Below are positions 6,392-16,020 of a stretch of 23,298 nucleotides of DNA, in pieces. Numbering within the stretch: the stretch's first letter is position 1; the number at the start of each line of letters is the position of its first letter. The DNA lies in assembly GCA_017522515.1 (NCBI GenBank), contig JAFWZH010000231.1, positions 1-23,298 on the forward strand, given 5' to 3'. Origin of the DNA: Clostridia bacterium. Lineage in GTDB: Bacteria; Bacillota_A; Clostridia; UBA1212; UBA1255. The translations under genes and the position numbers were made by a program. Below the pieces are notes generated by a model that did no database searches, had not been told where the DNA came from, and saw only the letters and a program-made list of their open reading frames with translations.

Positions 6392-7927
6392 ATGAACGAC
6401 AACTCTCAAAACAACAAACGCATAGCAAAGAACACGCTAATGTTATGCATACGTATGTTTTTTACATTGTTTATAGGACTGTACACTTCACGTATTATCC
6501 TTAAAACATTGGGAATTGATGATTATGGTGTTTATAATGTCGTTTGTGGCTTCGTCTCCATGTTTGCATTCTTGAATGTCTCCATGTCTAACGGAATACA
6601 ACGTTTTTTTAATTTTGAATTAGGAAAAAACGGTATAGATGGAGCAAGAAAAGTATATATAACCTCACTTGTCGTTCAAGCGTTATTATTATTAGCCATA
6701 ATTCTATTAGTAGAAACATTTGGATTATGGTATTTACATAATAAAATGGTAATACCTGCAGAACGTTTTGAAGCAGCACAATGGATATTCCAGTTTGCAG
6801 TAATTTCATTCTCCTTGATAATTATGCAGGTGCCATATAAAGCCGCAATTATGGCCCACGAACGAATGAATTACTACGCATTCATAACGATTCTTGATTC
6901 AGTACTAAGACTTATAATCGTATTTCTCATACCATACGCAAACACAGACAGGCTCATATTATATGGCTTTCTACTGATGATGATTGAATTACTGAACTTT
7001 GTTTTAGTACAGATTTACACGAGAAAGCATTTTGTTGAAATAAGGTTTGCACCTATTTTCGACAAGCAACTTTTCAAATCAATACTTTCATTCTCGAGCT
7101 GGAATATTTTTGGCACATTCTCCAACATGATGAGAGAACAAGGACTGAATATGATTCTAAATCTGTTTTTTGGTCCTGTTGTCAACGCAGCTCGTGGCAT
7201 TGCATACCAAGTAACAGGTGCACTGCAAGGATTCGTTGTAAATGTCAGCACTGCGGTACGTCCACAGATAGTACAATCCTATGCTCAAGGCAACACAACA
7301 CGTACAATAAACTTGATGTACAGCCTTTCGAAATTAAGTATATTGACATTGTACATCATAGCTTATCCCATTCTTTTGGAAATAGATTATGTACTTAAGA
7401 TTTGGTTGGGTGACAATGTCCCTCAATATACCTCATCGTTCATAATCATTGTTATTCTTATAACATTCATAAACAACATGAATGCAGCCGTGTCTGCTGT
7501 AGTACATGCTACAGGAAAGATGCGAAAATATCAATTAGTAGGCAGTTGCATTAACCTTTCCTCAATTCCATTTGCCTACTACTCTTTAAAGTTGGGATAC
7601 GACCCCAATTCAGTGTTCTGGATTAGTTTACTTTTCACTATTGTAATGCAGACCTCAAGTTTGTATATTTTGCGCAGTTTGATAAAGTTCTCCCTAAAAG
7701 AGTATATTAAACAGGTATTGAAACCATTTGTTTTAGTAGTATTGGTTTCTTTCATAATACCGGTTATACCTTATTACTATATGGATAATGGTTTCTTACG
7801 TTTTGGCATAGTATCCCTACTTGCACTTTCAACATCTTCCATAACCGTATATTGGTTAGGTCTTGACCAAAAAGAAAAGTCATTGATTAATTCAATGATA
7901 GCAAAAATATTACCGAAAAGAAGATAA
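6392..7927 (+). CDS. wzx: Wzx-type polysaccharide flippase
   Basis: The 511-aa, very hydrophobic protein should span the inner membrane about 12-14 times and flip undecaprenyl-diphosphate-linked repeat units to the periplasm. The N-terminal GLYTSRIILKTLGIDDYGVY block (residues 30-49) and the following GFVSMFAFLNVSMSNGIQRF stretch are characteristic of the MOP/polysaccharide biosynthesis family in Bacteroidales. A mid-protein segment with NMILNLFFGPVVNAARGIA-type residues is also family-typical. Length fits Wzx. It opens the AT-rich cassette and is followed after only 7 bases by the cytidylyltransferase fusion. Substrate specificity cannot be read from sequence. Confidence 0.88.
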   Translation: MNDNSQNNKRIAKNTLMLCIRMFFTLFIGLYTSRIILKTLGIDDYGVYNVVCGFVSMFAFLNVSMSNGIQRFFNFELGKNGIDGARKVYITSLVVQALLLLAIILLVETFGLWYLHNKMVIPAERFEAAQWIFQFAVISFSLIIMQVPYKAAIMAHERMNYYAFITILDSVLRLIIVFLIPYANTDRLILYGFLLMMIELLNFVLVQIYTRKHFVEIRFAPIFDKQLFKSILSFSSWNIFGTFSNMMREQGLNMILNLFFGPVVNAARGIAYQVTGALQGFVVNVSTAVRPQIVQSYAQGNTTRTINLMYSLSKLSILTLYIIAYPILLEIDYVLKIWLGDNVPQYTSSFIIIVILITFINNMNAAVSAVVHATGKMRKYQLVGSCINLSSIPFAYYSLKLGYDPNSVFWISLLFTIVMQTSSLYILRSLIKFSLKEYIKQVLKPFVLVVLVSFIIPVIPYYYMDNGFLRFGIVSLLALSTSSITVYWLGLDQKEKSLINSMIAKILPKRR

Positions 7928-7934
7928 TACTATT

Positions 7935-9281
7935 ATGAAAAAAGTAATAACATACGGTACATATGACCTCTTACATCAAGGACACATCAACTTATTGCGT
8001 CGCGCAAAAGAACTGGGTGATTATCTTATTGTTGGTGTCACCAATGACAATTTTGACCGCGAGCGCGGAAAACTCAATGTATGTAACAATGTACTCGAAC
8101 GCGTAGAGGCGGTAAAAGCAACCGGTCTTGCTGACCAGATTATCATTGAGGACTATTTTGGACAAAAGATTGATGATGTACAAAAATACAACGTGGATAT
8201 TTTTGCCATTGGCAGCGATTGGGAAGGCAAGTTCGATTACCTCAATGAATATTGCCAAGTGATATATCTGCCACGCACCGAAGGTATTTCATCGACCATG
8301 CTCCGCGAAGAAAAGCAGGTCTCAATAAAGGTGGGTATTGTGGGTTGTGGAAACATAGCCAAGCGCTTCATTCCTGAAGCAGGCTTTGTCAATGGTATTG
8401 AAATTGTTGGAGCATATGACAAAGACACTAACGTACTTGATAGCTTTGTAAAGAACAACAACCTTTCAGGAACATTTACATCATTTGAAGCAATGCTCAA
8501 AGATGTTGATGCCATATATGTAGCCACTCCACACCTTAGCCATTACACATACTGCAAACAAGCATTGCTTGCAAAGAAGCATGTACTGTGTGAAATTCCA
8601 CTTGTACTTGAAGAAGAACAGGCACGTGAGCTTTACTCACTTGCCGAGGAGCAGGGGGTGATACTAATGGAAGCGAACAAAACCGCTCACTGCCCGGCAT
8701 TCAACCACCTTATGGTTATGATAAAGAGCGGAGCGATAGGCGAAGTTGTAGATATAGAAGCTTCACTCTCACGATTACTCCCCGACAAGACACGCCGTGA
8801 GTTTGACCCGGCACAAGCAGGAGGTTCAATGTATGAGTCAGCAGTATATCCACTGTTGCCGATATTCCGCCTGCTTGGTACAGAGTATAAAAACCTCAAT
8901 ATCTATTCCCGAATGGAGAATGGTGTTGACATATACACAAAGGGAGTGCTACGCTACCCCACTGCTGTCTGTTCGTTCAAACTGGGTTTGGGTGTAAAAA
9001 CCGAGGGCAACCTGGTTATTTCAGGTACTAAGGGTTATGCATACATTCCTGCTCCTTGGTGGAAAACCGATTATTTTGAACTACGCTACGAAGACCAGAA
9101 CCAAAATAAGAAATTCTTTTACAAATGGGATGGTGAGGGACTGCGCTACGAGATACAGGAATGGATGTCGTGTATCATCAACAAGCGATTCAGCAGTGCA
9201 CGCTTGAGAAGAAGAGAGAGCATTGCAATGGCAAAGGTTATGCAACAGTTTACCGAACGTAAAAACTTTATGGAGATATGA
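7935..9281 (+). CDS. Fusion: glycerol-3-P cytidylyltransferase-like + Gfo/Idh/MocA oxidoreductase-like
   Basis: Residues 1-128 form a TagD-like cytidylyltransferase domain: GTYDLLHQGH (8-17) with the HxGH nucleotide site and RTEGISSTMLR (114-124), the signature of glycerol-3-phosphate cytidylyltransferases. Residues 131-448 are a Gfo/Idh/MocA-type domain: Rossmann motif GIVGCGNIA (134-142), IYVATPHLSHY (194-204) and a C-terminal beta-sheet half. The usual EKP catalytic motif reads EIP (219-221), so its lysine is replaced by isoleucine, and the region expected to carry the conserved His reads GGSMYESAVYPL (296-307). The fusion suggests coupled formation and CTP activation of a small alcohol phosphate, giving a CDP-polyol. 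The exact substrate is unknown. It overlaps the following SDR gene by 4 bases (ATGA), so the two are probably translated together. Confidence 0.85.
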   Translation: MKKVITYGTYDLLHQGHINLLRRAKELGDYLIVGVTNDNFDRERGKLNVCNNVLERVEAVKATGLADQIIIEDYFGQKIDDVQKYNVDIFAIGSDWEGKFDYLNEYCQVIYLPRTEGISSTMLREEKQVSIKVGIVGCGNIAKRFIPEAGFVNGIEIVGAYDKDTNVLDSFVKNNNLSGTFTSFEAMLKDVDAIYVATPHLSHYTYCKQALLAKKHVLCEIPLVLEEEQARELYSLAEEQGVILMEANKTAHCPAFNHLMVMIKSGAIGEVVDIEASLSRLLPDKTRREFDPAQAGGSMYESAVYPLLPIFRLLGTEYKNLNIYSRMENGVDIYTKGVLRYPTAVCSFKLGLGVKTEGNLVISGTKGYAYIPAPWWKTDYFELRYEDQNQNKKFFYKWDGEGLRYEIQEWMSCIINKRFSSARLRRRESIAMAKVMQQFTERKNFMEI

Positions 9282-9973
9282 AAACAGCATTAGTTACAGG
9301 AGGGACATCGGGTATTGGACTTGGAGTGGCAAAGATGCTTCTCTCAAAAGGATACAAGGTTTATGCGACTTATGTGGGAGCAGATTTTACCGAGACAATA
9401 GAGAACTTTGAGCCCGTAAAGGTGAACCAGTGTTGCCGCGAAGAACTGTATTCGTTCATAACGCGTGTAAAAGAAGAATGCAAAACAATTGATTGCATTG
9501 TATGCAATGCGGGAATGAGCATAAGAAAGTCTTTTACAGAGACAACCGACCGCGACTGGGATATGCAAATGGAAGTTGCAGTAAATTCGCACTACATACT
9601 TGTGCGCGAGCTGTACAGCCTTATCCCTGCCGGCTCAAGAATTATATTCACAGGCTCACAAATGGGACTTATGCCCCACGCTATGGTACTTAGCTATGGC
9701 GTGACAAAAGCTGCCGTTCACGCACTTGCCAAGAACCTTGTTAAAGAGTTCGAGGGCACAGGCACCACTGTCAATGCCATTGTACCAGGCTTTGTTGAGA
9801 CACCATGGCAGAAGGAAAAGCCCGAAGAAATAAAGCAGAATATCTATCGCAAGACTGCCATACATCGCTTTGCGACTGTAGATGAAGTTGTCGATGCATA
9901 TCGCTTCTGTATTGAGAATTCATTCGTAAATGGCAGTCTTATAGAAGTAAATGGTGGATATTCATATAAATAA
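9278..9973 (+). CDS. Short-chain dehydrogenase/reductase (SDR)
   Basis: This 231-aa classical SDR is complete: nucleotide motif TGGTSGIG (7-14), CNAG (76-79), structural Asn103, and catalytic Ser127, Tyr140 and Lys144 (SYGVTK). The C-terminal GSLIEVNGGYS is also standard. It should reduce or oxidise a carbonyl/hydroxyl group using NAD(P)H in the cytoplasm. The ATGA overlap with the fusion gene and the LicD gene 17 bases downstream suggest that it supplies the reduced polyol phosphate, or a related intermediate, for CTP activation. A FabG-like role in fatty-acid synthesis is unlikely given the context. Confidence 0.88.
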   Translation: MKTALVTGGTSGIGLGVAKMLLSKGYKVYATYVGADFTETIENFEPVKVNQCCREELYSFITRVKEECKTIDCIVCNAGMSIRKSFTETTDRDWDMQMEVAVNSHYILVRELYSLIPAGSRIIFTGSQMGLMPHAMVLSYGVTKAAVHALAKNLVKEFEGTGTTVNAIVPGFVETPWQKEKPEEIKQNIYRKTAIHRFATVDEVVDAYRFCIENSFVNGSLIEVNGGYSYK

Positions 9974-9990
9974 TTTACAAAAAAAATAAT

Positions 9991-10716
9991 ATGGCAGTAA
10001 ATAGTACATTAATTGATTTGTCGGTTAAATTATCAAAGATAAAATGGTTAAAGGCTCTTCTTGTAATGCCATGGCGCAAGTATAAGGAATATTGCGCCAA
10101 TAAACAGGTACGCCAATTTCACAAATATGGACTTGAAGCTTTGGAAGTATTCAACAAATGTATGGTTGAAAATGGATATAAATATTCATTGGCATTCGGT
10201 ACACTTTTAGGAGCTATACGTGAGCACGATTTTATACCACACGACAACGACATAGATTTGGCTATGTGGATAGAAGATTATACACCCAAACTTATTGAAG
10301 ACCTTAAGAAGTATGGAATAAAGCACAAGTATGCTTACACCATTGAGGATGGAAAAATAGGTAAGGAAGATACTTTTGAATACAAAGGAGTGCAACTTGA
10401 TATATTCTATTTCTACAAAGATGATCAAGGACAAGTATATTGTAACGACTTTATCACTCACTCAGACTCAACTTGCAAAAAGGATGCAATTAGAAAACAT
10501 GGCGGATTATTACCACGTAAACTATACCTTCCTTTAGGTGATGATTTGCAAACAGTAGATTTCAAAGGCATAAAACTCTCCATACCTTCAAATTATCACG
10601 AATTACTTTCATTCAGATATGGCGAAAACTACATGACACCTATTCCCGGTTGGCGCCCACAGACCAAGTATATTATAGATATGAATGAGTACATTGGAAA
10701 AATTGAAGAAAAATAA
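9991..10716 (+). CDS. LicD-family phosphotransferase
   Basis: The 241-aa protein carries the LicD signature GTLLGAIREHDFIPHDND (70-87) followed by IDLAMW, with the acidic HDNDID cluster (84-89) and a second acidic motif VQLDIF (134-139) as metal/nucleotide ligands. LicD and the eukaryotic fukutin/FKRP relatives transfer phosphocholine or ribitol phosphate from CDP-linked donors to glycans. Directly downstream of a CTP-using fusion and an SDR, it is the likely transferase for that CDP-activated group. No choline uptake or choline kinase gene is seen here. It lacks a signal peptide and probably acts on the cytoplasmic lipid-linked unit. Confidence 0.85.
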   Translation: MAVNSTLIDLSVKLSKIKWLKALLVMPWRKYKEYCANKQVRQFHKYGLEALEVFNKCMVENGYKYSLAFGTLLGAIREHDFIPHDNDIDLAMWIEDYTPKLIEDLKKYGIKHKYAYTIEDGKIGKEDTFEYKGVQLDIFYFYKDDQGQVYCNDFITHSDSTCKKDAIRKHGGLLPRKLYLPLGDDLQTVDFKGIKLSIPSNYHELLSFRYGENYMTPIPGWRPQTKYIIDMNEYIGKIEEK

Positions 10717-10733
10717 TACCTAAACAATATTAT

Positions 10734-11867
10734 ATGCATCAAGTAGCCTCACAAATTATAGTACAACTGTGTATATGTGTACTATTAAGTATTATATATT
10801 CAGTATTATCATTGTGGTATATATCAAAGCATAAACTAAATTTCAACAACGTCAACAGCGAGAAGACATTGACAAACATAATGTTTTATCTACTGCTGAT
10901 AATATGTGTCATATATAATTATAGTGGAGACTACTACACTTACCGTAAATGGTTTTTGTACGGAATGGGTGAAACTGCGAATACGGATGATTGGGTGGAA
11001 CCTATATATTATTGGATAAAGTTAGTACTTCCACCATATTTCATACTATTTAGATTGGTAATTTGGGGTACCGGAATTTATGTATATAAGAAACTCTGCG
11101 AAAAGATAGGGATAAATTTAATTTTAGCCTATATTTTGTTCGGAGTCTTTTACACATACTCATATTCATATGCACGCGTATCACTGGGGATAATGATTAT
11201 CAGTTACGCATTTATAATGTTTTTCAAGAATGAATCCAAATCCAAAATATATTATCTAAAAGTATTATTATTGTTTGCTTTTGCAACAATGTTGCACAAA
11301 TCATGTTTGTCATTGATTTTTATTTTATTCTTGTCTTTATTTCTTAAACTGAATAAAAAGACACTCATATTATTGGTCGTCATGTTTACACCTTTGTCAA
11401 TGGTGTTAGACTCAAGTATAGACATAATAAGTGAGAATATAGGTTTGAGCGATATACAATCAGAAAGATACCTTAGAACTGACGGAGATTCTGTTGAAAG
11501 AAGTTCTGTAATAAACTCTTATTACCCCATATTAATCCTTTTGTCGATATCAATATACAAACTATTTAAAAACAGGAAACAACTTCCACGATATATAAAA
11601 CGTATTACACTTGCCACAATAGCGATACTATATGCTGCGAGCTTATTATCAACGATGAATATAATTCTGGCACAAACAATTTCTTTACGTTTCTATCTTA
11701 TGGCCTTTGTTTTAGGTCTGGTTTGTATAGCTTATGTAATACAAAATATTGGCATCAAAAAAAACATCTTGATTGCTTTGATTGTATGGGATGTACTATT
11801 TAGGTTATATGGAATAGTAGTAACTATCAAATATGGTGCGCCACAGTTAGTAGAACGTTTCTACTAA
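10734..11867 (+). CDS. wzy: EpsG-family membrane protein, candidate Wzy polymerase
   Basis: The 377-aa polytopic protein (about 10 or more membrane segments) fits the EpsG/Wzy group, which polymerises flipped repeat units in the periplasm. Supporting motifs are SGDYYTYRKWF (64-74) early in the chain, YSYARVSLG (144-152) with the conserved Arg148, and ATMLHKS (184-190), which carries the conserved His. A loop of about 40 hydrophilic residues lies past the middle. It is the only polymerase-like gene in the window and sits between LicD and the GT cluster. Sequence identity within this family is always low, so function is assigned from topology, motifs and context. Confidence 0.75.
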   Translation: MHQVASQIIVQLCICVLLSIIYSVLSLWYISKHKLNFNNVNSEKTLTNIMFYLLLIICVIYNYSGDYYTYRKWFLYGMGETANTDDWVEPIYYWIKLVLPPYFILFRLVIWGTGIYVYKKLCEKIGINLILAYILFGVFYTYSYSYARVSLGIMIISYAFIMFFKNESKSKIYYLKVLLLFAFATMLHKSCLSLIFILFLSLFLKLNKKTLILLVVMFTPLSMVLDSSIDIISENIGLSDIQSERYLRTDGDSVERSSVINSYYPILILLSISIYKLFKNRKQLPRYIKRITLATIAILYAASLLSTMNIILAQTISLRFYLMAFVLGLVCIAYVIQNIGIKKNILIALIVWDVLFRLYGIVVTIKYGAPQLVERFY

Positions 11868-11914
11868 CTACGAGACAAAAAAGTTTTTTATCTACAAATA
11901 AAGAGCTAAGTCAT

Positions 11915-13015
11915 ATGAAAAAGAGAAAAAACATATTATTCATAACACCGTTTACATATCCACACTACACGGGTGGACTGGAAATCTTCAACTACTACCT
12001 GAAGAATCGGTTGAAAGAAACATTCAATATCTCATATCTATCATTCAAAGATAGCAATATAAACGGAACCAAGTACCATAGGTTGTTCGAAATGAAGCCT
12101 ATTAAATATCTGATTCCATTGCAGACACTCATATATCTGTTGTTTCATCCAAAAACAAAAATGACTGTGATATCATATTCTCATGGCCATGGAATTATGT
12201 GGTATCTGTACAGTTGGATTCGAACTCTAATGAGAAGGGATTATATTGCAGTAATACATAACGGCAGAGCCATCCCTGAGGAAGGTCGCAAGAAACGTGC
12301 ACGTTTCTTTAGGTATGCGCATAAGGTCATAGCAGTGTCCGAGGAAATCAAGAAAAACTACGATGCTACATTTGGAACTGATTGTGAGGTCCTATACCCC
12401 CTTGTCCCTCTGACAATCCCCAATGAGAGCAAGGATGACTTGAGAGCCAAATACAACATACCAATCAATGCAACAGTCATAAGTATGGTAGGAAGTATCA
12501 TTCCATTAAAGAATCCGGATACTTTATTGGAGGCATTGAATATGTGTACAGATGAAGAACTTGAACTACACAATATCCACATAGTATATGCAGGTGGAGG
12601 ATTCATGTTTGAGAATTTCAAATCAAGAGTAAAACAATGCCGTTTTGCAGACAGAGTACACTTGCTTGGAATAATCCACAAAAAAAACGTAAACGAGATA
12701 TTCAAACTGAGCGACGTATATGTAATTGCATCGGATTTTGAAGGAACATCTGTTTCACTATTAGAGGCAATGTACAATTCACTTCCCATCATCGCATCAA
12801 GAGCACCTGGAATTATAAGGACTGTCACTGATAATAAAGATGCATTAATGTTCACTACAAAAAATGCCGAAGAACTGAAGATAAACCTACTCAGAATATG
12901 CAGCGACAATAATTTGAAGAAAACGATATCACTCGCAGCAAAAGAAACATATGAGAAGAACTACAATTACGACAAGATGATTAACGAGTACATGAAAATA
13001 CTCTACCGAGAATAA
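11915..13015 (+). CDS. Glycosyltransferase family 4
   Basis: At 366 aa with a GT-B fold, this should add a sugar from a nucleotide donor to the growing lipid-linked unit at the cytoplasmic face. N-terminal TGG (19-21) fits the acceptor-side glycine loop. MVGSIIPLKNPDTLLEAL (191-208) opens the C-terminal donor domain, and the E-x7-E motif is E276-GTSVSLL-E284, after which PIIASRAPGI (291-300) is typical. Most of the first half has no specific signature, so donor and linkage cannot be told. The start ATG follows a 47-base AT-rich gap after wzy. Confidence 0.85.
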   Translation: MKKRKNILFITPFTYPHYTGGLEIFNYYLKNRLKETFNISYLSFKDSNINGTKYHRLFEMKPIKYLIPLQTLIYLLFHPKTKMTVISYSHGHGIMWYLYSWIRTLMRRDYIAVIHNGRAIPEEGRKKRARFFRYAHKVIAVSEEIKKNYDATFGTDCEVLYPLVPLTIPNESKDDLRAKYNIPINATVISMVGSIIPLKNPDTLLEALNMCTDEELELHNIHIVYAGGGFMFENFKSRVKQCRFADRVHLLGIIHKKNVNEIFKLSDVYVIASDFEGTSVSLLEAMYNSLPIIASRAPGIIRTVTDNKDALMFTTKNAEELKINLLRICSDNNLKKTISLAAKETYEKNYNYDKMINEYMKILYRE

Positions 13016-13081
13016 CAACCATACATGTATGCCTTATATACAGTAAACCATATATAATTCAAATAAATATTGATATTCATT

Positions 13082-14257
13082 ATGGAAAAGAGACATATAG
13101 CAGTTCTTTTTATCGGTAATATATACCAGATAAGAGGAGAATTCACTGCCATTCACAATAGGGTAAAAGAATTACAGAAGGATAAGGAACTTGTAGTTGA
13201 TGTCTATGTATTCGGAGAATATTTTGATAACATAACAAGGCGCATAAGAAGAGGAAAGCAAAAGGACATTAAGTCAGTATTTGAGTTTGACGGATTAGTG
13301 TACAACTGCTTGTGGTACAAGTATTCACTGCTGGACAGTATTACGCATAAACTGTTCAAGCGCAGAACAAATATTGAAATCAAGAATATAAAGAAACATG
13401 CAGAAGTATTCAAAAAATATGATTTGATATATGCCCATTCATTATATACAGCATATATAGGATATGAATTAAAACAAAAATACAAAATACCATTCATATG
13501 TATGTGGCACGGCAGCAGCATACATACCTTGCCTTTTAAAGACAAGAATGTCCTTAGAAGAACCATGCGTATTCTTGAGAATGCTGATATGAACCTCTTT
13601 GTAAGCGACGAATTATTTGAGACTGCTAAAAAGATTACAACAAACTTCAAAGGAAAAATATCCTATAATGGAATAGATACAAACAAATTCCGCCATTATA
13701 ATGATGCAGAAAGAGAATTGTTTAGAAAAGAAAAAGATATTGCACAAAATGAAAAATGCGTTGCATTCGTAGGGAATTGCATACCTGTAAAAAACGTACA
13801 ATACCTGCCAACATTGTTTAATCATATTTCAAGACAAGTAGAAAAAATCAAATTCTTCATATTAGGCAACGGGAACTTTACGGAACTGTTTGCAGAAAGT
13901 GGTCTTGATATAACCTACGCAAACAATGTAAACAATGTTGAAATGCCCAAATGGTACAACTGTATGGACTTGATTGTAATGCCAAGTATCAATGAAGGCT
14001 TGCCTATGACATGCCTGGAAGCTACTGCCTGTGGGACACCATTTGTTGGTTCAAGAGTAGGTGCAATAGCCGATGTTGTAGGTATTGAGAATACAGTCGA
14101 GCATAATGATGATTTCAACGAGTCTTTTGCTTCACTATGTGTACAAAGACTTAATGAGACAACAAATAAAACAATACTACCTGAAAGATTCGTACTTGCA
14201 AACGTTGTAACAAAAGAGAAAATTATATTTAATACTATTATCACGCATAAACAATAA
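13082..14257 (+). CDS. Glycosyltransferase family 4
   Basis: This 391-aa GT-B enzyme has SYNGIDTNKF (194-203) at the domain linker, FVGNCIPVKN (229-238) at the start of the donor domain, and E-x7-E as E305-GLPMTCL-E313, followed by GTPFVGSRVGA. The frame is open to a TTG at 13070, but ATG 13082 (MEKRHIAVLFIGN) is the natural start because the first beta strand begins there. It probably transfers a hexose-type residue inside the repeat unit; the sugar is not predictable. The acyltransferase starts 6 bases after its stop. Confidence 0.85.
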   Translation: MEKRHIAVLFIGNIYQIRGEFTAIHNRVKELQKDKELVVDVYVFGEYFDNITRRIRRGKQKDIKSVFEFDGLVYNCLWYKYSLLDSITHKLFKRRTNIEIKNIKKHAEVFKKYDLIYAHSLYTAYIGYELKQKYKIPFICMWHGSSIHTLPFKDKNVLRRTMRILENADMNLFVSDELFETAKKITTNFKGKISYNGIDTNKFRHYNDAERELFRKEKDIAQNEKCVAFVGNCIPVKNVQYLPTLFNHISRQVEKIKFFILGNGNFTELFAESGLDITYANNVNNVEMPKWYNCMDLIVMPSINEGLPMTCLEATACGTPFVGSRVGAIADVVGIENTVEHNDDFNESFASLCVQRLNETTNKTILPERFVLANVVTKEKIIFNTIITHKQ

Positions 14258-14262
14258 CAAAT

Positions 14263-14793
14263 ATGAATAGTACTATACAAAAAATTAAGAAGTATATATT
14301 CCTAATACTATATTATTATTTCGCCCGTTTCTTACCATCAGGAAAGTTTGGTAAATTTGTAAGATACCATATCTGCAAAAGAATATTCAAAAAATGTGGT
14401 AAGAATGTCAATGTAGAACGTCTTGCAACTTTCGGCAATGGTTTTAATATTGAGATTGGCAATAACTCTGGAATAGGTATTAGAGCCAACATACCAAATG
14501 ACACCATTATTGGCAATGACGTCATGATGGGACCGAACACATATATCCTAGCGCTAAATCACGCGTTCTCAAGTACAGATATTACAATAAGAGAACAGGG
14601 ATTTACTGAATGCAAACAGACAATAATTGAAGATGATTGTTGGATTGGTCGTGATGTACTGATGACACCTGGTCGTATAATTAAAAAAGGAAGCATTATT
14701 GCTGCAGGATGTGTTCTATGCAAAGATTTTCCTGAATTTTCAATCGTTGGAGGTAACCCTTCTAAACTTATAAAAAATAGAAAGGCGGAATAA
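14263..14793 (+). CDS. Hexapeptide-repeat acyltransferase (WcaF/maltose-acetyltransferase type)
   Basis: The 176-aa protein has an N-terminal hydrophobic/basic helix (10-45) and then left-handed beta-helix coils from about 50 to 165. TIIGNDVMMG (81-90), the catalytic His100 in LALNH, DDCWIGRDV (124-132) and IVGGNPSKLI (161-170) are the family landmarks. It should O- or N-acylate a sugar of the capsule unit using an acyl-CoA, most likely acetyl-CoA. Neighbouring GT genes on both sides support a repeat-unit modification. The canonical VVTKD segment reads VLCKD here, which is tolerable. Confidence 0.85.
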   Translation: MNSTIQKIKKYIFLILYYYFARFLPSGKFGKFVRYHICKRIFKKCGKNVNVERLATFGNGFNIEIGNNSGIGIRANIPNDTIIGNDVMMGPNTYILALNHAFSSTDITIREQGFTECKQTIIEDDCWIGRDVLMTPGRIIKKGSIIAAGCVLCKDFPEFSIVGGNPSKLIKNRKAE

Positions 14794-14920
14794 AAAGCAC
14801 ATTGCAATAAGTATTTATACGCGAAAAGAGATATCATAATTATATATTCATTTAAATTGGTTTCAAGAAAATCATATCTATCTAAATCAACAAGAATACT
14901 CACATTATATCAAATAAAAA

Positions 14921-16018
14921 ATGCGACCAAAAGCAATATATTTTTATCAATATCTTCCACCTTGGAGAATTGATGTTTTTAATGAGATTGCCAAACATTA
15001 TGATTTGACAATAGTGTTTACAGATGCTGAATCCGAAGGATTCACATACAATCGTTCATTATTGTTGTCCAAATTGAAAGACATTAAAACAATTTTCTTG
15101 AATAATGGTTTTAAGATTGGCACCCGCCCTGTAAGATTGGGTATATATAAAATTATTAAGAATATTAAACCTGATATTATATTTTCACACGAATATTCTC
15201 CAACGAGTATTCTTGTTGCGATGTATCGCCAATTAAGGCTGTTCAAATACAAATATATCATAACAACATCGGACAATTTGAAAATGGCAGAAGACACAAA
15301 AGGAACAAAAGCTAAATTTAGGAGTTATGTCTTGAATAACGCCGATGGCATCGTGGTATACAGTAATTCAGTCAAGAACTGGTATGAAAGGCAATTCCCA
15401 AAGTTGCAAGTTGAAGTTTGTCCCAATATACAGAACCCTAAAACACTGTTGAACTATAAGAAGGACTTTAGCTCAATAATTGAAATCTACAATAAAAAAT
15501 TCGACCTTAAGAACAAAAAAATCATGCTTTTTGTAGGACGTCTTGTTCATGTCAAAGGTCTTGATTTGTTATTGAACGTAATATCAAAATCGAACACAGA
15601 CCACCAACTTGTGATTGTTGGTGAAGGAGCTATGGAATCAAGGCTGAAAGAACAAGCAAAAAACCTTGGAATAAACAAGAAAGTTTTTTTTACCGGGGGA
15701 TATAGCGGTGCAGAACTCTATGCTTGGTATCAAATGGCAGATTTCTTTATTCTTCCAAGTCGATACGAGCCTTTTGGTGCTGTTGTAAATGAAGCACTTA
15801 TCTATGGTTGCCCCGTCGTTGCAAGTAAATATATTGGTGCTTTAGATTTTATAAATTCAAAAAACGGCATAGTGTTTGATCCACTTGATGAGAAAGAGTT
15901 TATCGAGACATTAGAAACAGCATGCAACACCTATAGTAAACGAGTAGAAAGAAATAACCTTATGATTCACTCATTTGAAGACTACGTTAAAGTTTTCAAT
16001 AATTTTGGAATAAATTAA
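14921..16018 (+). CDS. Glycosyltransferase family 4
   Basis: The 365-aa GT-B protein opens with an acceptor-domain strand, [15 protein letters not shown] (6-20), a pattern seen in transferases that act on lipid-linked sugars. The donor domain begins at [17 protein letters not shown] (202-218), with [12 protein letters not shown] (231-242) and E-x7-E as E283-PFGAVVN-E291. C-terminal residues 340-365 form the usual return helix. It follows a 127-base AT-rich gap in which I see no gene, and it is 2 bases from the next acyltransferase. Donor sugar is unknown. Confidence 0.85.
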   Translation: MRPKAIYFYQYLPPWRIDVFNEIAKHYDLTIVFTDAESEGFTYNRSLLLSKLKDIKTIFLNNGFKIGTRPVRLGIYKIIKNIKPDIIFSHEYSPTSILVAMYRQLRLFKYKYIITTSDNLKMAEDTKGTKAKFRSYVLNNADGIVVYSNSVKNWYERQFPKLQVEVCPNIQNPKTLLNYKKDFSSIIEIYNKKFDLKNKKIMLFVGRLVHVKGLDLLLNVISKSNTDHQLVIVGEGAMESRLKEQAKNLGINKKVFFTGGYSGAELYAWYQMADFFILPSRYEPFGAVVNEALIYGCPVVASKYIGALDFINSKNGIVFDPLDEKEFIETLETACNTYSKRVERNNLMIHSFEDYVKVFNNFGIN

Positions 16019-16020
16019 GT

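Noticed and set aside
12358..12909. 183-codon - strand frame inside a GT4 gene
   Set aside because: It is a shadow of the GT4 coding frame, which has clear GT-B motifs on the + strand.
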